From Trichomonas vaginalis G3 (lineage: Eukaryota; Parabasalia; Trichomonadida; Trichomonadidae), in assembly GCF_026262505.1 (NCBI RefSeq), contig NC_067205.1, positions 1,116,001 through 1,180,000 of the forward strand: a DNA stretch of 64,000 nt, written 5' to 3'. Made by a program: the position numbers and the translations under genes. Every line of letters begins with the position of its first letter. Positions within the stretch are counted from its first letter, which is position 1. The notes under the pieces are model-generated. The model searched no databases. It was given only the letters and a program-made list of their open reading frames with translations, and was not told where the DNA came from. Below, one piece after another: positions 9,192 through 18,146 of the stretch.

Positions 9192-10988
9192 GCAATTCTA
9201 TACCATGCGTAAACTGTCATGTAAGGTGGCATGTATTCTTTACTTTGTCCCGTTGTTTGTGTATATCCTGAAACGAAATGTGTATGGTTTCCTTCTCCCT
9301 GAGTGTCATCCCAGTAACAATTTATAGCAAACTTAACGTCGTCTTTAACATCATATCCTTTACCTTTTGTCATTCCTGACCAATCCCAATATCTATGCTT
9401 ATGCCAACCTGCTTGAGATGTACTTAAATCTATGTAATGACTGTGTGCAGGTAAATTTTCACCTGAAATCGTTTTACTTCCACCTGTTTCCTTTGAAGAG
9501 TTTGCACAATACAAAAACCTGTCGACTATTTGTTCCCATGCACCAACACCAAACATTACTTGAGGACCTCTTGCATCCATAGATGTATAAATAGAACCTA
9601 CTGGGTTCATTAAATCAAACATATGAGATATTATAGGATTGTCTTTTTTGAACTTAAAATATAGTGCAACTATTTCAGGTTTCTTCTGGTTTGTGTCAGA
9701 ATATTTTTTATAATATAATCTTATGTTTTCAGGGTAGGTAAAATCTTGACTGTAATATTTATTTCTGTCATCTGTATAATAATATACTATTCTCGTTTTT
9801 TCTATTGCATTATATCTTTTATATCTATAATAATCTAAATATAATGTTAGCTTTTGTTCATCTACATGTGGTGTTCTGTCGTCATCTCCATAGTCATAAT
9901 AATGTGGTGCTGGAGCTGGGTCAGGCAATGTCATATCTGCCATTTCATAAACTCTTAAATATTTCTTTTGTTCGTCTCCATATAAGTTTAAGTAGCAGTT
10001 GTTGTCTAATGGAACTTTAACTTGTGTACCATCATTCTTTTTATAGCTTACATACATTTCATTGTTATTTTTCGGAATGAGTTTATGCCATGTACCATTT
10101 TTTAAGGACTGTACCAACTGCCATCTAAAATATTTATTTTCTTCATTGACAGAAAAGTCACCAACAATTTTCAATATTTTTTGTTCCTATCAAACTTTGG
10201 TATATTTCATTGACATATGTTTTATCTGCTTTCTTTTCAAGGCTAACGTTTAAGTCTGTTATTTCAGATATAGAATGTGTATGTCCAACGTCACTTTTCC
10301 TGTTTAAGGTTTCTTGTAAGTTTGTAATATTTGCAATGGTATGTGTATGTCCAATGTCACTTTTCCTGTTTAAGGTTTCTTGTAAGTTTGTAATATTTGC
10401 AATGGTATGTGTATGTCCAATGTCACTTTTCCTGTTTAAGGTTTCTTGTAAGTTTGTAATATCAGATATAGAATGTGTATGAGTCTTATCTGCTTTTGTC
10501 TCTAATGTTTCCTTAAGACTTGGTATTTGGTTAATATAATGTATATGAGTCTTTTTAGAATATTCGTTTTCAGCTCTTGTCACTTCACTTGACATTTTAT
10601 TGTCAACATATGTTTTGTCTGCTAGTTCAGGATGAGTATGTTCTTTTGTTGCATAAGCATTGTTAGCTCTTTCTTCTTCTTTTGCTATTGCATCGTCTAC
10701 ATATTCTTTGTCAGCTTTGTTGTCAACATCTGCTTTCAAAAGAAGTTCATTTATAGGTTTCTCGTTTAAAGTTCCTTTTGTTGGATTTATACAGACAGTA
10801 TGGTTCTTATTGTCTTGAAACAGAAACTCATCTGTCATTGGGTTTATTGTCAGTTTTAAGTCACCCCCCTTCAATAACTCAGATATCTTAGAATAGTTTG
10901 AAAAGTTTGTTGTGTTCTTATTTAGAGCTTGCATAATGAGTTGTCGGTTGTGTTGTATTTCTCTCATAGACGCTGTTTCATTTGACAT
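9188..10988 (-). pseudogene. Polinton A: fibre-like gene with phage-collar tip, broken
   Basis: The N-terminal part (from 10988) is nearly that of the B fibre and carries ADKTYVD and THTHSISDITNLQET-type repeats typical of trimeric tail fibres. A Tyr-rich central part has no match in B. The tip is again shared with B (PVGSIYTSM, VDRFLYCANSSKETGG, LPAHSHY, MPPYMTVYAWYRIA) and resembles phage tail-collar domains. The gene is broken at least once. Host attachment is the likely role. Confidence 0.7.
10285..10480 (-). repeat. 66-bp tandem repeat in the fibre shaft
   Basis: About three copies of a 66-bp unit are present; CCTGTTTAAGG occurs at 10299, 10365 and 10431. Each encodes a 22-residue shaft repeat (ITNLQETLNRKSDIGHTH plus four residues). 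B has a single unit here, so shaft length varies by unit number. Confidence 0.85.
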
Positions 10989-11006
10989 TTTTATTATAGA
11001 TAAAAT

Positions 11007-11853
11007 ATGCTTCCAATAGAAAAAGAAAATTCTAGAGTTGCTACAACTAAACCATTAGATGAACTTTTTACTAATGTCGGTCAAAAGTTTGAGACAGATA
11101 CCGTAAAGCATGAAGGCTATCGTTTTGACTACCCATTAAGATGGTTAAGAGACCCATCTGTCACAAAAGCTATTGGCTTTCGAAGAATAAAGTTTGTGTC
11201 TGTAGAAGATAAAAGTTTTCCATTTATTATAAGGTTTCATATAGATTATACATCTGAAGGGCAACGAAAAATGTGGGAAGAAATTGAGCTAATACAAGTT
11301 GACCTCTCATCTTCTCTACAGGCTGCATTAAAAATATAGAAGATAAAATAAATTCATGTTATGCAAAATATGCTGATGAATATGCGAATACCGATAGCAC
11401 ACTTTATGTGAGAATTGTATATGACAAACAAAATTCACAAGTGTCATTTCAAATCTACGAAGACAATCCAAATAAAGACGAACAAATATATACAGAATTC
11501 ACTGCAATGTCATGGTATTATTGCAAAGAATGTTAAATCAGAAAGTTGAACCTCCTTTAGCAAATATCTACAGTCGATATGCAAGAGATGAACCATATTT
11601 ATTTAAAGATGTTTTCGACCAAGATGCTGTGATAGTTCATGCTTCATTTTCTGGCGCCCAAAACTCTTTCTTATGCTTGGCAAATGACTTTTACGAAAAA
11701 CCTACAAAGTTATACGAACCACCAAGTGGAAGTATTTCAGACTTTCAAGTATGGTTTACTACAGATGGAAGAAAAAGAATAATTCCATTATATCATGCGT
11801 TTTACTTAGAACTTAGTTTCATATACAACTACTATCGAACGATAAAAATATAA
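11007..11853 (+). pseudogene. Polinton A: fibre companion gene, broken
   Basis: The first 70 or so residues match the B companion almost exactly (KENSRVATTKPLDELFTNVG, PLRWLRDPSVTKAIGFRR), as do the last 90 (VIVHASFSGAQNSFLCLAND). The centre differs strongly. It is divergent from the fibre across an 18-bp gap with T-run motifs in both directions. It is broken in about two places. Unknown fold; a partner of the fibre is inferred from linkage and parallel variation. Confidence 0.65.
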
Positions 11854-11857
11854 TTTT

Positions 11858-12099
11858 TTAATACGGTGAGTGTTGGATTTGGTTGCCAACTAGACTGTGG
11901 TGCAGGTTCAGGCTGTTGTATAACAGGAGCTTGCTCTTCTGGTTCAGGGTCTTTAGGTATAATACCAACGAACTGACCTACTCTTTTACCAATATTTTTG
12001 ACACCGTTCCATACTCCTCTTCCGACAGATTTTTATTCCATTCCATATACCTCTTCCAACATTTCGAAAGAAGTTTCCTATCTTACTGAAGAAACCCAT
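11858..12099 (-). pseudogene. Polinton A: small amphipathic protein, relative of 17033-17275, broken
   Basis: It matches the 80-residue B protein that begins MGFFSKIGNFFRNVG and ends with a Pro/Gln-rich tail. The leader ATTTTTACATATAGTAAA is identical in A and B. It is broken in A. Confidence 0.6.
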
Positions 12100-12117
12100 T
12101 TTACTATATGTAAAAAT

Positions 12118-12481
12118 CTAATGTCCGCCTAGTCTCTTACGTTTCCTGTTGAGTTCCATAGCATTCTTTAACTGGAGCTCATACATTCTGTTTCTCCTCT
12201 GGTAGAAAACATATTCTGGGTCAACTCCTGTGTTCGCGTCATCTGCATAAAGTTGTTTATATCCCACTTCAGGTGTTTGTATAAAACTCTTTCCATCTCA
12301 TATTTGCATACCATGGTGGCAAACCTAACGCAGCGTCATTTGACATGGCAGTTTGCATTTGTACATCTGTTGGCACTTGACCATAGTTTGCCATTGCAGT
12401 TTGTATTCTAACTTCATTTGGAATATTCTCTGGGTTTGGTTGTCCAGGTTGCTGTGCATTCGCTAAGTTCTGTGCGTCCAT
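12118..12481 (-). pseudogene. Polinton A: relative of the 120-residue protein, broken
   Basis: It opens with MDAQNLANAQQPGQ, as at 16652-17014 in B, and is nearly identical at the DNA level, but it is broken. See the B entry for what can be seen in the protein. Confidence 0.6.
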
Positions 12482-12504
12482 TTAATATTAGATAAAAATA
12501 TCTC

Positions 12505-12636
12505 TTACGAGTACATATACTGAACATTTGCAGGCATTGGTTCATCTTCATATTCTCTGTACTTTTCTGCCACGTCAAATAAATAAATGACACAATGGAA
12601 AAAACCTAAAACAAGTAGTCCTATTTCAAACCACAT
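12505..12636 (-). CDS. Polinton A: 43-residue single-pass membrane protein
   Basis: The frame encodes MWFEIGLLVLGFFHCVIY followed by a charged tail ending VQYMYS. It equals the B protein at 16497-16628. It overlaps the methyltransferase gene end by 16 bp in another frame. One hydrophobic segment lies at residues 3-20. Unknown function. Confidence 0.6.
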   Translation of the reverse strand: MWFEIGLLVLGFFHCVIYLFDVAEKYREYEDEPMPANVQYMYS

Positions 12637-13430
12637 TTACTTACTAATAAAATTTCTTTATTGTGACACTTTCTCCAGTTTATAGGACCTCTCTCATATT
12701 CTATCTTGTCATATATAAACTCATAGTCATGTATGTCCTCTAACCATCTCATAACGGTTTCCAAACCACTTTTATCGGATGTAAAGTAAAAGCATGGATG
12801 GTTATGTAAACGTCTAAAGTTTCTAAAGAGTCTCTCAAAGTCCAGTCTACTTGGTATTGAAAATCCCATGTGTTATAGAACGGCGGGTCCACTATAAAGA
12901 AAACATTTCCTTGTCTTTATATTTCATACAACTCTGTCCAATAACATCTCACAAACTCTATACCCTCAATATATTTTTCTATGTCCTCTTTGAAAACATT
13001 TGTATAGTTAAGATATAAAACTTTTGACATAAGTGTTTCAATGTCATGAACTCTTATAGCACCACTATATAATAGTCTAGCAGATATACTATCCCAGTCT
13101 ATTATTCTGCTTTTTTCAAACCTCTCTCACAATATTTTTCTTATCTAATGGTATACGTTCCATCTTACCTATAGGTATCTTTTCTTTAACTCTTTCAATA
13201 TTTGTTTGTGTCTGGAATATGTTGAGACGGTCCATATAGTTGTCGAAGTCATTGCATATAATCTTTGAGTCTGGGAATATTATATGACATAAATGAGATA
13301 TATAGAAACTTCCACCGAACAAATCTACAAATGTTAGACCATTCGGTAGTTTCTTAAGTTCTCTCAATATAATATCTTTACATCTACTCTTATTTCCAAA
13401 GAATGGTAACGGCGGTTTTGTAAAATTCAT
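12621..13430 (-). pseudogene. Polinton A: N6-adenine methyltransferase, broken
   Basis: Nearly identical to the intact B gene at 15694-16512, with the same start (MNFTKPPLPFFGNKSRCKD) and the same end (LLVSKCGLK). It is broken in about three places. Its high identity to B argues for recent decay. Confidence 0.75.
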
Positions 13431-13547
13431 TTATATATAATAATAAAAATGTTTTTACCCGAAAAGTGATAGAAAAGTGACAAAACATGAAAACATATAT
13501 AATTTGTGAAAAGTGAAACAAAAAGTGACATTTAAAAAGTGACACCA
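13431..13547 (-). promoter_or_regulatory. Polinton A terminus with GTCACTTTT iterons
   Basis: Read toward the methyltransferase start, this stretch has five copies of (G)TCACTTTT within about 90 bp, then a T-run and the start codon. The match to B ends at 13520, but two more iterons extend to about 13544, so the true element end may lie there. Polinton ends are used in replication and integration. A terminal repeat cannot be confirmed because the other end is absent. Confidence 0.5.
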
Positions 13548-13640
13548 TTAATATGATGTAAATAACAACGGTTTTGGTTTTGTCACCGGCTGGTCGGCTG
13601 GGTTCGGTCCTCCTCTTGGGTCTTGGGCAAATTTCTTATG
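13548..13640 (-). pseudogene. short coding tail beside Polinton A
   Basis: On the minus strand an open frame with GC-richer, coding-like codons ends at 13548 (KFAQDPRGGPNPADQPVTK, then KPLLFTSY and a stop). Upstream it runs into the hairpin repeat. Composition differs from both the Polinton and the AT-rich spacer. It is probably the last ~30 residues of a host gene, or a dispersed repeat that has picked up coding sequence. I do not recognise it. Confidence 0.35.
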
Positions 13641-13804
13641 GGCTAGAGGGCGCAACGCGCCTGGAAGCCCTCCGAATAAAAACTTCATTTATACTAAATA
13701 TCTTCGGGGCTAGAGGGCGCAACGCGCCTGGAAGCCCTCCGAATAAAAACTTCATTTATACTAAACATCTTCGGGGCTAGAGGGCGCAACGCGCCTGGAA
13801 GCCC
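13641..13804 (+). repeat. 67-bp tandem repeat with a GC-rich hairpin
   Basis: About 2.4 units start at 13643, 13710 and 13777 (period 67). Each holds a hairpin: outer stem GGGCT/AGCCC, a 4x4 internal mismatch (AGAG/TGGA), inner stem GGCGC/GCGCC and loop AAC. A short AT-rich linker follows (CCGAATAAAAACTTCATTTA). A diverged inverted relative lies at 15440-15507. Probably a dispersed host repeat; no family is named. Confidence 0.75.
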
Positions 13805-15396
13805 CACTACCTTTTTTTTAATTGATTCAGTAAATTATGTTTTTTGACACCAAAGAACGCATCCAATTTATTTCAATACTGTAAATGATATAGTAGTGTC
13901 GTAAATACAACTGAAGAGTTTATTTTTTCTTTGAAGAACAAACAGAATTTTTGCAATTGAATTCCATAGAATCTTTTTGAGACCTATCTTTGATTCCAAA
14001 AACGAGGCTCAATTTGATAATGTGGAGAATACTTAAACTATTATAATAGAGCTTATAAATATATAAGAGATGTTTAATTAATTCTAACTTTCGAAGAGAA
14101 AATAGCAATTTTTCAGAGTATGGGCTTTGAAAGATTTTCTGGTACATTATATTCCAGACAATATAGGAAGTTAATTATTTACTATCAGATTTCAAGTTAT
14201 TCTCGATTATGATGATAAATTTTCAAAAAACTATGTATTTATAGGCAGATGCATTTTATAACTATTTCTTCTGTATTTTTGATTGATTTCCTGCTTATTA
14301 ATTTATAATTTAGGTTTTCTGACGGAAAAATGTCGAAAATATTTTTTTCTTCATTTTCTAAGCTGATATAAAGCTACTTTAGAAATTTGTGAATCAGCAC
14401 CGTAATAAATGTCATATCTATGATAGTAATTATTTCAAAAATGATAAAATTATAAAAATAATGAATTTTTTGGACATTTGATATCATGTTTATAATTTCA
14501 TTCTTACAATTAGAATAAAAATTATAACATTAAGCTTTCAAACACCTAAAAAATTATTTAATTTCATTAACTTTTTTTTGGATTGCAGAAGGTATTTTCT
14601 GTATTAAATGGCTCTAAGTGAAATGATTCTGCTTACTGTTTCGTTATAATTATTATTGATTTTTTAATGATTCTAGTTTTTCTTGAAAAAAATGATATAA
14701 TTTATGATGTATAAAGGATTTCAATTGTAAAAATATTCGTGTTTTCCTTTTAATAAGAAAATTTCATAAAGCGCAAAAAAATCATCTTGAAACCAATAAA
14801 TTGTTGTATATCATACCATCTATAATGTGCTATTTAATAATACGCTGGATAAATTGTGAAAATACATATATTGATATACAATTGAATTTGAAAGTACCTA
14901 TTAGCTTTTTCTTTTAACAATTAATTTTGTCGATAAGAATATAAAATAGTTAGTTGATTGTAATGTTGAACTATCCTTTAATTTAACTAACTTTGTTTTG
15001 TTAATAAACGAATTTTGAAATATCATTCAAAAAATATTTAATTGTAAATCAATTTGAAATATTGAATAGACATATATAAAATAACAATGTATTTTTTCTT
15101 TACATCAAGCCAATAATAAAATAATCTCATGAAATAGATTTTTCCCTTCTAAAACAAAATTTCTAAATTTCAAAAGAGTATTAAATTATGAATCTATCAA
15201 TATTAATTTATCAAAAATTGAATGTTAAAATCTTTTGATATTGAATAGGCATTCAATCATTGAAATAACATCGTTAATACATATTACACTTTTTATATAA
15301 AATATTATATCTGTATTATATAACAATGAAAAATAATGACTTAATTAAAAAATTACGCCTTTAAGCCTTTCAAACATCAAAAAATGGTTAATAGAT

Positions 15397-15401
<5 letters not shown>
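13805..15401. other. very AT-rich spacer without recognisable genes
   Basis: About 1.6 kb of A/T-dominated sequence with many T- and A-runs. The longest frame (13920-14147, minus, 75 residues) has low-complexity composition and no neighbours, and I do not accept it as a gene. It is bounded by hairpin repeats in inverted orientation, so it could be host intergenic DNA or the body of a non-coding mobile repeat. Confidence 0.6.

Positions 15402-15432
<31 letters not shown>
15402..15432 (+). repeat. poly(A) run of 31
   Basis: An uninterrupted run of 31 A residues directly before GGGAAATGGGG and the inverted hairpin repeat. It may be a retroposition relic, a slippage tract or an assembly artefact; the sequence alone does not decide. 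Confidence 0.8.
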
Positions 15433-15435
<3 letters not shown>

Positions 15436-15439
15436 AAAT

Positions 15440-15507
15440 GGGGCTTCCAGGCACTTCGTGCCCTCTAGCCCTGAAGATGTTTAGTATAAATGAAGTTTTT
15501 ATTCGGA
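15440..15507 (-). repeat. single inverted copy of the 67-bp hairpin repeat
   Basis: On the minus strand this is GGGCT, AGAG, GGCAC, loop GAA, GTGCC, TGGA, AGCCC with the same AT-rich linker. Compared with 13641-13804, one inner-stem pair has changed from G-C to A-T on both sides, so pairing is preserved. Confidence 0.75.
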
Positions 15508-15513
15508 AAATTG

Positions 15514-15603
15514 TTAGTCTTCTGCTGTGAATTCGGAGGACTCTTCTTCTTCCTCTATTGCTTCTGGGAAGAAGCCTTCTTCTGGGTCGAAAACATTATA
15601 TAA
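15514..15603 (-). pseudogene. short coding tail beside Polinton B
   Basis: A minus-strand frame ending at 15514 reads TLYNVFDPEEGFFPEA, then a run of five Glu, then SSEFTAED and a stop. Codon use is richer in G/C than the spacer. It runs into the Polinton end at 15604, so it looks like the C-terminal tail of a host gene cut by the insertion. An acidic tail of this kind is common, so no family is assigned. Confidence 0.4.
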
Positions 15604-15693
15604 TGTTTCACTTTTCACAAATTATATATGTTTTCATGTTTTGTCACTTTTCTGTCACTTTTCAGGAAAAAACATTTTTATTATTATATATAA
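15604..15693 (+). promoter_or_regulatory. Polinton B terminus and methyltransferase leader
   Basis: The stretch shared with A begins here. It holds three TCACTTTT iterons and then CATTTTTATTATTATATATAA directly before the ATG at 15694. On the left it abuts the host-like coding tail. Confidence 0.55.
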
Positions 15694-16512
15694 ATGAATT
15701 TTACCAAACCACCGTTACCGTTCTTTGGAAATAAGAGTAGATGTAAAGATATTATATTGAGAGAACTTAAGAAACTACCGAATGGTCTAACATTTGTAGA
15801 TTTGTTCGGTGGAAGTTTCTATATATCTCATTTATGTCATATAATATTCCCAGACTCAAAGATTATATGCAATGACTTCGACAACTATATGGACCGTCTC
15901 AAACATATTCCAGACACAAACAAAATATTGAAAGAGTTAAAAGAAAAGATACCTATAGGTAAGATGGAACGTATACCATTAGATAAGAAAAATATTGTGA
16001 GAGAGGTTTTGAAAAAAGCAGAATATATAGACTGGGATAGTATATCTGCTAGACTATTATATAGTGGTGCTATAAGAGTTCATGACATTGAAACACTTAT
16101 GTCAAAAGTTTTATATCTTAACTATACAAATGTTTTCAAAGAGGACATAGAAAAATATATTGAGGGTATAGAGTTTGTGAGATGTTATTGGACAGAGTTG
16201 TATGAAAAATATAAAGACAAGGAAAATGTTTTCTTTATAGTGGACCCGCCGTTCTATAACACATGGGATTTTCAATACCAAGTAGACTGGACTTTGAGAG
16301 ACTCTTTAGAAACTTTAGACGTTTTACATAACCATCCATGCTTTTACTTTACATCCGATAAAAGTGGTTTGGAAACCGTTATGAGATGGTTAGAGGACAT
16401 ACATGACTATGAGTTTATATATGACAAGATAGAATATGAGAGAGGTCCTATAAACTGGAGAAAGTGTCACAATAAAGAAATTTTATTAGTAAGTAAATGT
16501 GGTTTGAAATAG
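15694..16512 (+). CDS. Polinton B: N6-adenine DNA methyltransferase (Dam/D12 class)
   Basis: The frame is open for 272 residues, the normal length for a Dam/D12 enzyme. The SAM-binding start is FFGNKSR (residues 10-16) followed by FVDLFGGSF (34-42). The catalytic motif is DPPF at 184-187, with an aromatic-rich stretch after it. The enzyme would transfer a methyl group to adenine N6 in DNA; the target site cannot be read from sequence, although GATC is usual for the class. T. vaginalis DNA is known to carry 6mA. It is the terminal gene of the element. A small membrane-protein gene starts inside its last 16 bases. Confidence 0.85.
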   Translation: MNFTKPPLPFFGNKSRCKDIILRELKKLPNGLTFVDLFGGSFYISHLCHIIFPDSKIICNDFDNYMDRLKHIPDTNKILKELKEKIPIGKMERIPLDKKNIVREVLKKAEYIDWDSISARLLYSGAIRVHDIETLMSKVLYLNYTNVFKEDIEKYIEGIEFVRCYWTELYEKYKDKENVFFIVDPPFYNTWDFQYQVDWTLRDSLETLDVLHNHPCFYFTSDKSGLETVMRWLEDIHDYEFIYDKIEYERGPINWRKCHNKEILLVSKCGLK

Positions 16513-16628
16513 GACTACTTGTTTTAGGTTTTTTCCATTGTGTCATTTATTTATTTGACGTGGCAGAAAAGTACAGAGAATATGAAGATGAACCAATGCC
16601 TGCAAATGTTCAGTATATGTACTCGTAA
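16497..16628 (+). CDS. Polinton B: 43-residue single-pass membrane protein
   Basis: This short frame overlaps the methyltransferase end by 16 bp in another frame. Residues 3-20 are hydrophobic (FEIGLLVLGFFHCVIYLF), followed by an acidic, Tyr-rich tail. The identical length and sequence in copy A (12505-12636) argue that it is real. It lacks its own T-run leader, so it may be expressed with the upstream gene. Unknown role; small membrane proteins are common in DNA viruses. Confidence 0.6.
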   Translation: MWFEIGLLVLGFFHCVIYLFDVAEKYREYEDEPMPANVQYMYS

Positions 16629-16651
16629 GAGATATTTTTATCTAATATTAA

Positions 16652-17014
16652 ATGGACGCACAGAACTTAGCGAATGCACAGCAACCTGGACAACCAAACC
16701 CAGAGAATATTCCAAATGAAGTTAGAATACAAACTGCAATGGCAAACTATGGTCAAGTGCCAACAGATGTACAAATGCAAACTGCCATGTCAAATGACGC
16801 TGCGTTAGGTTTGCCACCATGGTATGCAAATATGAGATGGAAAGAGTTTTATACAAACCCTGAAGTGGGATATAAACAACTCTATGCAGATGACGCGAAC
16901 ACAGGAGTTGACCCAGAATATGTTTTCTACCAGAGGAGAAACAGAATGTATGAGCTCCAGTTAAAGAATGCTATGGAACTCAACAGGAAACGTAAGAGAC
17001 TAGGCGGACATTAG
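16652..17014 (+). CDS. Polinton B: 120-residue protein of unknown function
   Basis: Gln/Asn/Pro-rich N-terminus, then an imperfect internal repeat (VRIQTAMANYG and VQMQTAMSNDA at about residues 28-55). A Trp/Tyr-rich centre (LPPWYANMRWKEFY) leads to a basic end (NRKRKRLGGH). The leader is TTTTTATCTAATATTAA. It sits among probable virion genes 24 bp after the small membrane protein. The basic tail could bind nucleic acid, but I do not recognise the family. Confidence 0.6.
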   Translation: MDAQNLANAQQPGQPNPENIPNEVRIQTAMANYGQVPTDVQMQTAMSNDAALGLPPWYANMRWKEFYTNPEVGYKQLYADDANTGVDPEYVFYQRRNRMYELQLKNAMELNRKRKRLGGH

Positions 17015-17032
17015 ATTTTTACATATAGTAAA

Positions 17033-17275
17033 ATGGGTTTCTTCAGTAAGATAGGAAACTTCTTTCGAAATGTTGGAAGAGGTATATGGAATGGAATAAA
17101 AACCGTAGGAAGAGGAATTTGGAACGGAGTCAAAAATATTGGTAAAAGAGTAGGTCAGTTCGTTGGTATTATACCTAAAGACCCTGAACCAGAAGAACAA
17201 GCTCCTGTTATACAACAGCCTGAACCTGCACCACAGTCAAGTTGGCAACCAAATCCAACACCTCAACCGTATTAA
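17033..17275 (+). CDS. Polinton B: 80-residue amphipathic-helix protein
   Basis: MGFFSKIGNFFRNVG is followed by two copies of a GRGIWNG(I/V)K unit (about residues 15-40), which gives a strongly amphipathic, Trp-anchored helix. A Pro/Gln-rich tail ends at residue 80. This layout resembles membrane-lytic virion peptides in character, and the 133-residue protein at 20355 has the same style. The stop lies 4 bp from the convergent companion gene. Membrane activity is inferred. Confidence 0.6.
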   Translation: MGFFSKIGNFFRNVGRGIWNGIKTVGRGIWNGVKNIGKRVGQFVGIIPKDPEPEEQAPVIQQPEPAPQSSWQPNPTPQPY

Positions 17276-17279
17276 AAAA

Positions 17280-18128
17280 TTATATTTTTACCGTTCGATA
17301 GTAGTTGTATATGAAACTAAGTTCTAAGTAAAACGCATGGTATAATGGAATTATTCTTTTTCTTCCATCTGTAGTAAACCATACTTGAAAGTCTGAAATA
17401 CTTCCACTCGGCGGTTCATATAACTTTGTAGGTTTTTCGTAAAAGTCATTTGCCAAGCATAAGAAAGAGTTTTGTGCGCCAGAAAATGAAGCATGAACAA
17501 TAATAGCATCTTGGTCGAAAACATTTTCATATGTTCCATTAGGGTTTTCGACTTCATAATAGTCCGGGTGTACTGGATACCATGCAGGCTGATTTAACAT
17601 CCTCATAAATCTATGCCATGCCAAGTTGTTATATTTTGTAGAAATATAAACGTTTTCTCCAAGGTCTTCTATTTTATTGATTTTAACAGTTGCATTTTTC
17701 CTGTCATATAAAATATCGAGATGGTACTCTCCTTCGTCAATGTTATACTGGTTTGCATATTCGAGATAGATATCGTTTATTTTTTCTTGAAAAGCTTGAA
17801 GAGTTGTTTCTAAGTTTACAAGCAAATTCACTTGTAAAAGTTTTCCCTGTTCAAATTTCTCATACGTACGTTTTTCTTTGTTATAGTATCGAACTTCAAA
17901 ACCGACCGTAAATGGGAAACCATGTATGGCTTCTGAAATGAACTTCATTCTACGAAAGCCAATAGCTTTTGTGACAGATGGGTCTCTTAGCCATCTTAAT
18001 GGGTAGTCAAAACGATAGCCTTCATGCTTTACGGTCTCTGTCTCAAACTTTTGACCGACATTAGTAAAAAGTTCATCTAATGGTTTAGTTGTAGCAACTC
18101 TTGAATTTTCTTTTTCTATTGAAAGCAT
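17280..18128 (-). CDS. Polinton B: fibre companion protein, 282 residues
   Basis: The frame reads open. The conserved N-terminal region contains TTKPLDELFTNVG and PLRWLRDPSVTKAIGFRR. A variable centre (about residues 80-190) is followed by a conserved C-terminal region with VHASFSGAQNSFLCLAND and PPSGSISDFQVWFTTDGRKR. No known domain is recognised. It is divergent from the fibre across 18 bp, and the two vary in parallel between copies. A fibre-associated surface protein or assembly factor is the likely role. Related genes lie at 11007-11853 and 3350-4194. Confidence 0.65.
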   Translation of the reverse strand: MLSIEKENSRVATTKPLDELFTNVGQKFETETVKHEGYRFDYPLRWLRDPSVTKAIGFRRMKFISEAIHGFPFTVGFEVRYYNKEKRTYEKFEQGKLLQVNLLVNLETTLQAFQEKINDIYLEYANQYNIDEGEYHLDILYDRKNATVKINKIEDLGENVYISTKYNNLAWHRFMRMLNQPAWYPVHPDYYEVENPNGTYENVFDQDAIIVHASFSGAQNSFLCLANDFYEKPTKLYEPPSGSISDFQVWFTTDGRKRIIPLYHAFYLELSFIYNYYRTVKI

Positions 18129-18146
18129 ATTTTATCTAGAATAAAA
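18129..18146. promoter_or_regulatory. 18-bp divergent promoter between companion and fibre
   Basis: The whole gap is ATTTTATCTAGAATAAAA. A TTTTAT element points at each start codon, so both directions share about 18 bp. Copy A has a close variant at 10989-11006. Confidence 0.6.

Larger units (their letters stand above)
1..13520 (-). mobile_element. Polinton/Maverick copy A, reversed, broken, holding a mariner
   Basis: Gene content and order from 13430 down to about 2858 mirror copy B read from 15694 upward: methyltransferase, small genes, companion, fibre, integrase, small genes, PolB. After PolB the content differs: an HNH gene and a second companion-like gene stand where B has a GC-richer block. 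Fragment 1-1469, left of the mariner, belongs to the large structural gene in the same reversed orientation, so it probably belongs to this copy too. The methyltransferase end stops matching B at about 13520. The other end is not in the window. Several genes read open and several are broken, with roughly a dozen breaks overall. Very high similarity to B suggests recent insertion. Confidence 0.85.

Noticed and set aside
13574-13780. 68-residue plus-strand frame over the GC-rich repeats
   Set aside because: It runs across the 67-bp repeat units, changes meaning with each unit, and is antisense to the more convincing coding tail.
13920-14147. 75-residue frame in the AT-rich spacer
   Set aside because: Low-complexity composition expected by chance in such DNA; no leader motif and no relative in the window.
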